Assembly (NCBI GenBank): GCA_019426215.1
Contig: WHWC01000143.1
Span: 1 to 64,000, forward strand
Reading direction: 5' to 3'
From: Buddleja alternifolia
Taxonomy: Eukaryota; Streptophyta; Magnoliopsida; Lamiales; Scrophulariaceae
DNA length: 64,000 nt
Shown piece after piece: positions 55,164 to 64,000 of this stretch; within the stretch, counting starts at the first letter, position 1; the number at the start of each line of letters is the position of its first letter. The position numbers and the translations under genes were made by a program. The notes beneath the pieces are model-generated. The model saw only the letters and a program-made list of their open reading frames with translations, did no database searches and was not told the origin of the DNA.

Positions 55164-55499
55164 TTTTCCTCTTTATTCCAAATTTTGTAATTTCTTTTAT
55201 GTTATTGCATCGTTGTCTAATGACTTTACCTTTTGTAGTTTAATTTGAAATTCTCTTTTGTTCCCAGTTCTCATTTTTCATAATGTGATAATTACTGATC
55301 CCAATTTATTTGTACCTGTTGCACCTTTACTATAGTCAAAATTACATTAATCTCGCATATGATCAGTTAAAGAAAAAACTGATGAAGTAATAATATGCAA
55401 AGATGATTTATTCCGTTTGATTTTAAAAAAAAATTGTGACGGATAAAATTTTAAATGCTTTTTAAAATTGAAGAAAAAGCAGATGATGGATACAATTTT

Positions 55500-55661
55500 T
55501 TTTCTTTTTTTTTTGTCTATACCACAGGTATCCCTTAACAACATTGGGTCAGGGTAGTCCTGTTCGCACCAGGTCAACCCACAAAGAGGTAAAAAAATCC
55601 CAACAAATAGAACTTCATCCACAAAAAAATCAAACACTTGACCTTTGCTCCACTTGTTGGT
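55500..55661 (-). mobile_element. SINE-like insertion with 14-bp target duplication
   Basis: Identical ATGGATACAATTTT repeats lie at 55486-55499 and 55662-55675. The + strand left side is a long T run, that is, an A tail on the - strand. On the - strand the start reads CCAACAAGTGGAGCAAAGGT. The paralogous site near 52533-52546 is uninterrupted. Confidence 0.82.
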
Positions 55662-55782
55662 ATGGATACAATTTTCTAAGATATGGGAAGTGTGGTAACT
55701 TAATTAATTAAATTATTATTCATAGTGTCATAATTGGCCTAACCGAACTAACTTTTGGAATGGGCTTTTCACCTAATTGGGC

Positions 55783-57608
55783 TGTTGGTCCCACAAGAGG
55801 CATACGAAAGGTTTTAGAAGGGAGAGGTTGAATAGACCCTGAAGTCTTTTTCGACTTCAAAAGATTTCGTATTAAAATGGTTTTTGGATGCTTGAAATAG
55901 TAGACGCTTGAGGTGTCTAATGCTTGACTTAAGCGTTCACTTAAAATATAGGCGCTTTGGCGAAGCGTCTGATGAAGACTGTTTTTAGAAAGTTAACTTA
56001 GACTTCAAGATTTGAATACTTTAACCAAGTAGGTTTGAGCGTTCAGTTATTTAATCAGTGTTAGCACAGCGGAAGTATTTTAAAAGTCTTCTCTTTGAAA
56101 ATGTTTAGCGTCACAAGTTTTTCTTTAGTTGCTTTTCTTTAAAACGTTTTGAACGCTGAGAGTGCTTAGCGCTTAGTCAAGCGCTTGAGACTGATTTGAA
56201 AGCTTAGCGTTCTCTTTTGGAAATAGTCGCTTAACTGTTTTAATGCCTTTTTAAAGATATGATATAAAGCAGTAAGTGACACAAAATATTGTAAGGTTCA
56301 TTGGGTGGTGTAATCTCAGCTACGTCCTTCTTCTCCTCTAACACTCGGAGGCAATCCACTAAATTGATTCTCGAAGAGTCACACAGAGACTTCTACAATA
56401 TAGGGACAAAGGAAGCGATGGATGTGGATGACTTGAGCTCCTTGGTCACACAGATTTCTGCTACAAGCCACTTCAATCCTCTACTTCTGGAAAGACGATC
56501 TCGAGCTCCTTGATCACACAGATTTCAGCTCCAATAAAGATCTTCTCTAAGATGGCCTTGATCTCCTTGATCACACAGACTTCAACTCCAATAAAGACCT
56601 TCTTCAACAAGCTTATCTTACTCAAAAATACTGCTTGTGGAAGTCAACAATCTTTCTCACTCAGATGAAAGGTGTTGAGGGTTTATTGTAACAGGTTTGT
56701 TTGATGTTGGGAAGTTCAAACAACTTGGGATATCTCAATAATGGTGTAGGGTTCTTCTTGGAAGATCTTTGAGATATCGGGTGACTGTCTGGAATGTATT
56801 TGAGAAGCTTGAAGAATTTTGGCTATGGAGTTTGCAAGCTTTTTTTTTTCTCAAATTATTTCTCAGCTCTCTTTCACATTTACGTCTTTCACATGTGCAT
56901 ACACAGAGATAGCTGAAGGGTACTATTTATAGAAAATCTCGAGATTTGTCCGTTGGACACAAGTCAGGCGCGTGTACCTCACGCAGAGCTTCAAATAGTC
57001 CCTTTTCTGACATTCCTTAATTTCTGCTGAATCCAATTTGACAAGAGCAAGTTGAACTCGAAAAGCTGACAGTTTAGTCAGAAGGTGGTTTGTCCACAAG
57101 TCATAAAGTCTTGTGGCATTTAATGCACTTGAATTTATTTCCTACTGGAAATAAATGACCGTTGAGGATTAGATGACTTGAGGATGTATTTCAGGCGAAT
57201 CCTTTCGATGAACGCTTGAGTATCTGAGCTCTCGGTTCACACTTCTGGAACAGTCCTTTAGCGTTAGCTAGGCGCTAAGAACATTCTCTCGAACGCTTAA
57301 TTCATAACTCCTGAAATAGACTCTTAAGCGTTTGACAGACGCTTAAGACAAATCTTCATCTTCACTTGACTTCAGACGCTGATCTTCAACTTCATCCTTG
57401 ATAGACTCACTCAGAATTCTATCAGTGAATTGGTATTAAATACTTAGTCTAAAATCTACAAAGATAAAGATTACAAGCCTAACAAACTAATACACTTTCA
57501 AACGCTTATACAGATATTCTATGAAAGTATAAACTTACATTCTTTTGGGGTCTAACATGAAATCCTATCTTGTCATCATCAAAACATCTAACAATGAATT
57601 TCCTAACA
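55783..57608. repeat. Solo LTR of the element B (Sirevirus) family
   Basis: 1826 bp from TGTTGGTCCCACAAGAGG to GAATTTCCTAACA, homologous along its length to the LTRs of element B but more diverged. Flanks TGGGC (55778-55782) and TGGCC (57609-57613) match at 4 of 5, and the paralogous site near 52872 reads TGGCC once. The extra length comes partly from repeats of a unit with CTCCTTGATCACACAGA (about 56440-56600). Internal genes are absent. Confidence 0.9.
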
Positions 57609-57613
57609 TGGCC

Positions 57614-57929
57614 CATACAATGAGCTATACTGTATGGGCTCAGTGCAAGTCATGATAATATTTTGATCCATATTTATCAACTCAAAAATTAAGAGACAAT
57701 TATACTGGGCCATATACAAATTACGACCAGAATCCAAATACAGGGGCCCAACAGTAGAGAAATTGACAATGAAGGAAATGAACCTCAGTGACAAATTTAG
57801 AAAGATGGATCAGCTAAACAAGTGAGACTTCTTGGATATGAAGGAAATGGATAATGGGCTTTTCACATGTTCATATTCTGAAATCCAATACTAGGTTTTA
57901 TGCATCGAAATTCGAAACCCACTGGAACA
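57614..57929. other. Duplicated 3' flank continuing after the solo LTR
   Basis: Matches 52874-53075 (for example GGGCCATATACAAA and GAAATTGACA-GTGAAGGAAAT); the match ends near 57837, where about 800 bp not present in copy 1 begins. Confidence 0.75.
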
Positions 57930-57993
57930 GGTGATACTTGGTGGATCCGGAAGTCCAACTCCGGGCAAAATCCACCACACAAAGTGTTAAGAC

Positions 57994-58028
<35 letters not shown>

Positions 58029-58112
58029 TGGTGGACACCCCACATGTTTTAACACTGTTTGTGGTGGATATTTGCTTGAGAGTTGGACTCCAGGATCAAC
58101 CAAGTATCACCC
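57930..58112. mobile_element. Short inverted-repeat element (MITE), copy 2
   Basis: GGTGATACTTGGTGGATCC at the left and GGATCAACCAAGTATCACC at the right are near-perfect inverses. A TA microsatellite fills the centre (57994-58025). Same family as 911-1165. Confidence 0.8.
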
Positions 58113-59249
58113 CTGGGAACGCCATCAAATTGTTGAGGTCCCACTATTATCGATTAGCAACAATAACATCTACACCCCCTCACGAATGATGTAATTACAG
58201 ATTTTCTCTTTACATTTTTTTAATTACTGAAATTCACTCTAGTTTGCAAAACTTTTCATGGGGAAATTTCCTTAACGGAATTGTCAAAAAAATCGAAATG
58301 CCCTTACTAAACCCTAAGAAAGAAAATGGGAAAAAAAATAATCAGAAAATTAAAAAAATAGAAAATTAAAATTATAATTATAAAAGTGGGAAAATGAACA
58401 ACAAAGTTATCCTCTTCGATCGTCTTCCTCACTCTTCGCTACCGCTTCCCACCACCATTGCCTCACACTACCCCGCTTTCCACCACCGTACATTCCTCTA
58501 CGTCCTAAAATCATTACCTATCGGGATCTAAAACATCACCCCGACATACTGGAGGAACTTACAATATGCAATTTACATCATACCCAAACGAAACTATTCA
58601 TGAACACAAGAACTTCATAATTAAAATGCACTTGGATGAACCCTTGTTGTTCAACCTTTATCACGGTTAAGGCAATGATACAAATATTCGGTCCACTCCA
58701 CTAGGAACAATTCTGTCTTTTTAGTTTAAGTCATCGTTAAATATACGACGAATCCTTCACATGAAAACCATTTGCGTATCCAGCTATTAATAAATTTGAA
58801 AAGAAAAACACAAATTTTTTTGATAAAAAAAAGTAATATCCAAAAAAATCATTAAAATTGTTGAATAAAGAAAAATCATTACCACGAAACATAATTTATG
58901 AAGAAATTAATTGAAATTACAATGTAAGTGACTTAAAATCCTTCATAACACTACAAGCAACCAAATAAGGCAATCAAAAGGTTGTAGTCAAGAATTCCCA
59001 TACATACACAATAGTCCAATGAATTTGATAGAAATTAGTTAACATGATTCAGAATAGAATAAAAAGAGTAATGTTCAATCACAAATGAGCCATTCAATTC
59101 TTATTCTAAGTGTGACTATTATTAGGATTTTTTGAGCTCTTTCTTGCGATCTGACAACATAATTTGAAGTTCAGAAATCTAAATTTATAAGTATTATTAG
59201 GATTTTCTTGAATTAAATCGTACGTTGCGAATATTTTAATTGGCATCCG
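58113..59249. other. Duplicated flank and unassigned insertion, no gene
   Basis: 58113-58640 has no counterpart in the first copy; it includes a fragment with CACCCCCTCACGAATGATGT that may derive from the Mutator-like MITE family. From about 58645 the sequence again matches 53089-53930 (TTGTTCAACCTTTATCACGG, then CAAGAATTCCC), without the two MITEs. Confidence 0.6.
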
Positions 59250-59459
59250 ATGTCGATTTTAATCGGCGATTTGCAGAAGTTTGATCTCTCTGTGGTGTTT
59301 GAAGCTGAAATTCTCTCATTTTCACTATGTATATTGAGCGGGAAATTCGAAATGTGGCCGGGGATATACAAAGGATTTCAAGGCTCACCTCTCTTGTGTC
59401 AAAAGCTCCAGTTTTCTACAATTACAACTGTAATCGTCTCACAAAAAGGAAGACAATAA
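59250..59459 (+). pseudogene. Start of an unidentified gene, duplicated
   Basis: ATGTCGATTTTAATCGGCGA at 59250 encodes MSILIGDLQKFDLSVVFEAE. The first 14 codons recur at 54642 with changes that keep most residues, which argues for a real coding origin. A stop follows at 59457. A second frame from 59327 (MYIEREIRNVAGDIQRISR) also looks protein-like, so a frameshift or splice junction may lie near 59310. I cannot identify the product, and no downstream exons are recognised. Confidence 0.4.
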
Positions 59460-60465
59460 ATCTAAAGCAAGAGAAACAAAGCAAGCAGCTGGTAAATACT
59501 CTTCCATGCAAGCTGAAATATTACCCTATATAATTAATTTCTTAAAACTAGTTTTTCTTATATATATATATATACATGAAATATTATACCCTGGTCATCT
59601 TTTAAGTGAGATTACTTCACAAATTAGATCACTCTGAGGCTAACACAAACGGAGCTAATAAAAATGATGATGAAGACTCGGGAACTAATCAGAATACTCA
59701 TCATTTTTTTACAGATTACAAAAAGGAGCTAATAAAAATGATGATGAATTGAAGACTCGGGAACTAATCAAAATACTCATCATTTTTTTACAGATTACAA
59801 AAAGGAACTAATAAAAATAGTTTATTCTTACTTTTGCTCAGGCGGACTTACTTGTAACAGATTACAAAGGTTGGCACCAAAGTGCAAAATTTTTTAGGAT
59901 AGGTACTAAAGTGCTCCGGCCGACATAGGTTGGGACTGAAAATGCATTTTATTCTATATATAAACTATTTTGATGCGTATAAACTATTTCGAACAACCTG
60001 AAATTGAATTGAATGCTAGGGTTTTGCCTAGCAATTAGCATACGACCTTCTATGCTTAAGTCGGGAAAGTATGTTGGATGTTAAATCTGAGAAAGACAAT
60101 TATGATATGAACTAACAAAAAAGTTAGTTTAACGTGAATTAATCACTTTGATTGCATATTAGCATCACTCAATCAACTTCAAACTTTAGTTCCTTCGATA
60201 CAATACATAAACATCAATTAAGCATAAGACCTGCTCAAATCAACCATGCCTTTATTACTTATCAAAAAGTAAATAATTCAGCATTACTAATTGAAAAAAT
60301 AACAACGATAGAAGTAGCTAAACTTTTTCAACATGCATATGTATAAATTGACAAAGTCAGTATTTTATATTTCAATACACATTAATTTTAGAAATATATT
60401 TTCATTTAAGGTGCTAGATCTCTGGTTTACGGGGTACATTTTTAATGTTAGCATAAGAACATATA
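59460..60465. other. Gene-free AT-rich stretch
   Basis: Contains a short direct duplication near 59650-59815 (GGAGCTAATAAAAATGATGA with GACTCGGGAACTAATCA, twice; ACAGATTACAAAAAGGA, twice). No gene seen. Confidence 0.55.
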
Positions 60466-60900
60466 CACTACAAAAAAAAAAATACATTAATGACAAAATG
60501 TCAAGTGACAATGTAAAATTTGTCACTAATTGTAAATTTTTAGTGACAAGTTTTTTTGTTTTGTCACAAGAATAGGTTTTACATGTTTAATAGTGACAAG
60601 ATTTGTATAGAAGTTGTCACTTTTGATATTTAGTGACAAGAAATTTCTTGTCACTATTGACAATTAGTGACACACGTATAATGATAACTTAGTGACAAGA
60701 ATTATAGTTGTCACTCTATTTGTCTTGTCACTATACATCTGTCACTAATTGTCAATAGTGACAACTTTAAAGAAACTCTTGCCACTAAAAATTCTTTTTG
60801 TGACAAAGTAAAAATTATTGTCACTCATTATATATATTTAATGACAATTTTAATATTGTCACTTCCAATTTTGTCACTAACATTACTTTTTGTTGTAGTG
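60466..60900. mobile_element. CACTA-type miniature element
   Basis: CACTACAAAAAAA at the left and TTTTTGTTGTAGTG at the right form CACTA termini, flanked by the 3-bp duplication ATA (60463-60465, 60901-60903). The body is almost entirely made of AGTGACAA/TTGTCACT words in both orientations (about 15-20 by eye), the subterminal repeats bound by CACTA transposases. No ORF. Confidence 0.92.
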
Positions 60901-60903
60901 ATA

Positions 60904-62129
60904 GTTTACCCCATCATACAATTCATAAACATAATATTTAGACAAATTAAAGAGAGAATTTCATAAAAAAAAAGGTACTCATGCTGCATAAGAAGAAAAA
61001 AGTCATATGAGATAAAAAAATCTAAATGATTATTAAATATATAATTGTTTCATAATTTTTTTAGATTTTTATATGTAAATGGGTGTTGTCTTTTTCTTAG
61101 AGAGAAAAATAAAATAGGAGCTCTTGCAGTAATTTGTGGAGCTCCAATATCAACACTCTAATGAAACTACAGATGGTTGATCAAAAGGATGGAGAATTCT
61201 ATATTATTGGCCACATCATACATATAAATTTAGACATTACCCCGTAATACGCACACAAATAGTTTAAAATAAATATGTAAACATAAACTCTATAAGTCTG
61301 ACAAAGACGTTAAATTCTAATTACGTAAATGGGTTGACTTGGATATGATCAATAACACAAAAATTATCATAGTTTTAGTTTGACGTAACTGATTTTGGTC
61401 ACCCGTGTATTATACATTTTTTCCTTAAATAAAGTGATGTGTTATGAAAGGAGTGTATCAATTAAATTAAAATAAAGCGCATAGAAAACTATATACATTA
61501 ATAAATTCTTACATAGAGTAAAGGATAATGATATTGAGATAAATATAAATAGAATGTCATCCTTGTTAGAAGATATATTATATTCTAACAATCCTCTATT
61601 CCTGGGAGGACATCATATTATTTTCTTTACTTTGGTTTAATATTCATATATCATGTGGGAAAATATTAGACTCGTATATTTATTTACCATAATACTTTAA
61701 AATATTTGAATTTTACACAATTCAAAACTACCTTTGACTAACCTATTTTTAGAGTAAAATATAGTAATTTTTCAAATAATTTTATCAGGTAAATATCTGA
61801 AGTGTTGATAGCCATTGTGCCAATAGTTTACAATATAAATGTTGGAACATAATTGAGCTACATTCTCAAATTTAAGCTTTTTGCTAATTTTGTAAAATCC
61901 AGATGAGGTATGTTGATTTTACATGATTCTTAGACGTAATTTTCACTAGCATGAAAGTTATTTATTACGGCCAGAAAAAATAAAAATGATAAACGCACCA
62001 TTTATAGGAAAAATTTGTGTTAGATCAAGTCCGAAGGTTCTAATATCTATCTTTCTCACACAACAAAGTATGTTGTATGCAGTTGTATGAAAGAGATGCT
62101 GGACTTTTTAGTCAAGCCCAATATTATGA
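60904..62129. other. Gene-free AT-rich stretch
   Basis: No supported gene. Near 61560-61590 TTGTTAGAAG...CTTCTAACA-like sequence could be an LTR end, but a partner was not found. Confidence 0.4.
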
Positions 62130-62690
62130 TTCAAAATTTATTTAATTATTTAAATAATAGCCTCTTTTGGGTCGGCATATTATTCTCCCAAACAAAACCA
62201 TAAGACTACCAAAAGGTTATCATGTTGATATGTGGTTTCATAATTTGTGCACTTAAAACAATAGCCTCCCTTGCGTCTGAAATGTAATTTTATTGATAAA
62301 AGAAGTTGTGAATAAACATTATGATTTGTTTGGACTCAACCAACAATGATAGTCAAGTGATTTTTTCTTTTACAATACGTCGACCCAAAGGAGGCTATTG
62401 TAGTAAATAATAGGAATAATGAAAAATCACATTTTTTTTATGATTATCTAGTAAATGTTTGAGTAGTACAATATTATGTAACTACATTATGAAAAATCCA
62501 CTTGTAATTTCTTTTATGTGAATTTTGTGTAAGTAAAATGAATGTCGACCCAAAGGAGTCTATTGTTTTAAGTGCACAAATTATGAAACCACATATTGAC
62601 ATGATAACCTTTTGGTAGTCTTATGGTTTTGTTTGGGAGAATAATATGCCGACCCAAAGGAGGCTATTATTTAAACAAATAAATTTTGAA
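62130..62690. repeat. Long inverted repeat with GTCGACCCAAAGGAGGCTAT motifs
   Basis: The left arm (about 62130-62280) and the right arm (about 62543-62690) are near-perfect inverses over most of their length (for example ACCAAAAGGTTATCATGTTG at the left, and its inverse at the right). The motif CGACCCAAAGGAGGCTATT occurs at 62379, 62545 and 62649 on + and near 62158 on -, with diverged forms near 62262 and 62755. It lies just upstream of a copia gag and may belong to its LTR or leader. Confidence 0.75.
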
Positions 62691-62949
62691 ACCAACTTAT
62701 GCAAGAAATTATTTGTTGATAAAAAGTGGTACTTAATTGATTTGGGCATTAATCGACCTAAAGGAGGTAAATGTTTGGGTAAATTAAGTGGTTGAGTATA
62801 CTTAATTATGATCGATTTTCAATGCAAATGTTGTTGAAATGCAAGATTTGTGTATTTTTTTATTGCATACTCTAGATTATATATCTTCTTCGTCCATATT
62901 ATGTTAATGTAGATTTAATTGTAATTGTGATACTAACGAAAAGTAACAT

Positions 62950-64000
62950 GTGATTTCAGCATTCAGTCCAACTGCTATTTTAGGTTACTTGTCGAACATT
63001 GAGGCTCTTAGTGGTAATAACTATGGTAAGTGGAGGGACCAGTTAGATATACTTTTAGGAGTGACAGATCTTGATTACGCATTAAGGGTTGATGCTCCTG
63101 CTGTGCTTATTTCTCAGAGTATTTCTGAGGAGAAGGCTGCTTATGAAAAGTGGGATTGTTCCAACCGTGTGTCACTTCAAATCATCAAAGGATCCATCAC
63201 TTTTGACATTCGAGGAGGCGTCGAAGATTCTGATAATGCTAAGACATACCTTGCCTCTGTCGAAGAACAATTCCAAACTTCGTCTAAGGCACACGCCACA
63301 GCCTTAATTACGAAAATGGTTACACTTAAGTACATTGGCACAAGTGGTGTTCGTGAACATATTCTGAGGATGAATAATATGGCCACTCAACTTGAGAACA
63401 TGGACATGAAAATTTCTGAAGATTTTCTCGTTCACTTCATCATGACATCTCTCCCTGCAAAGTTTGGTCCTTTTAAGATTAACCATAATACGCAGAAGGA
63501 AAAATGGAAGATGAGCGAGTTAATCAAGATGTGTGTTCAAGAGGAAGAGCGACTTAAATCCGAAAGTACAGATCATGTTCACTTCACCATTGCTGGTTCT
63601 GGAACCAAAAGAAAGATGAATGGAAATGGTCATAAAGGAAAGAAGAAACAACAAATTCAGCCAGTGGATGGCAATACTAGCACTTAGGGACCTAAGCCAC
63701 CAAAGTGCTACTTTTGCAAAGAGAAAGGACATATTCAGAAAGCCTGTCCTAAGTTCAAAGCATGGTTAGCAAAGAAGGGTAATTTATTTGCTTTTGTATG
63801 TTATGAGTCTTTTATTATTGAAGTTCCTTTAAATACATGGTGGGTTGACACTGGTTCTACTGTTCATATTACGAACTCATTACAGGGATACCGCTACGTG
63901 AGGAAGCTGAATAAGGGAGATTGGAATATCTCAGTAGGAAATGGAATAAAGATTCCAGTTGAAGCTGTTGGAACTTTCCGTTTAGTTTTGGAAAGTGGTT
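62950..64000 (+). pseudogene. Copia element D gag and protease start, runs off the window
   Basis: The open frame has no ATG near its start; an acceptor-like TTTCAG lies at its beginning. It encodes a UBN2-type copia gag (LSNIEALSGNNYGKWRDQLD, LGVTDLDYALRV, MNNMATQLENMDMK, LPAKFGPFKINHN). A TAG at 63685 interrupts the frame. It continues in frame with a zinc knuckle (CYFCKEKGHIQKAC, about 63710) and the aspartic protease (WWVDTGSTVHITNS, about 63841). Integrase and reverse transcriptase would lie beyond 64000. The stop could be a mutation or a suppressed codon; the missing start favours a decayed copy. Confidence 0.8.

Noticed and set aside
61430..61590. Possible short LTR ending TTCTAACA, with a purine tract on the minus strand
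   Set aside because: The left boundary, partner LTR and target duplication could not be found.

Overview
The window is plant nuclear DNA. It is AT-rich and intron-capable, and it is packed with copia LTR retrotransposons, short inverted-repeat elements, tRNA-derived SINEs, LINE fragments and an endogenous pararetrovirus. Only two host genes look intact; both encode DUF295 (KIB1-like beta-propeller) proteins, a family expanded in flowering plants. The overall picture suggests a eudicot, but I cannot name the species. Bacterial features (operons, ribosome binding sites, CRISPR) do not apply.

Layout. 1-4232: gene-free AT-rich DNA with three short inverted-repeat elements. 4233-23021: a decayed copia element (A, + strand, 159-bp LTR), split inside its integrase by a 13.7-kb Sirevirus-like copia element (B, 7148-20886, - strand). 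B has ~1.5-kb LTRs, a long gag and an uninterrupted pol. Downstream of pol it carries a very large extra ORF of 1228 aa plus an overlapping 175-aa ORF. 23022-28700: a LINE endonuclease fragment, a SINE, three related long-terminal-inverted-repeat elements and an orphan pair of coiled-coil exons. 29039-30680: an LTR carrying five copies of a 16-bp palindrome, followed by non-coding internal DNA. 30855-34870: a broken Caulimoviridae insertion (pol, translational transactivator ORF, promoter, primer binding site). 34871-40547: gene-free, with small elements. 40548-45733: a second degenerate copy (C, - strand) of family A, followed by a 579-bp solo LTR with a perfect target duplication.

47754-48728 (-) and 50999-52105 (+) hold the two DUF295 genes; only the second has an F-box. 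From about 52 to 59.5 kb there is a tandem segmental duplication: a chimeric, internally duplicated F-box pseudogene and downstream DNA homologous to that of the intact gene. Several insertions in it (two Mutator-like elements, a SINE, a Sirevirus solo LTR) have an empty site in the paralogous copy. 59.5-62.9 kb contains a CACTA-like miniature element and a long inverted repeat. The window ends inside the gag/protease part of a third copia element (D).

How it fits together: most sequence is mobile DNA in successive layers. Family A/C is old and full of C-to-T type stops. B landed in A later, its two LTRs still being nearly identical, and B-family solo LTRs occur elsewhere. The most unusual content is B's giant accessory ORF, together with a short word (AAGCGTC/GACGCTT) that recurs through B's LTRs and coding regions, and the palindrome-bearing LTR near 29.4 kb.
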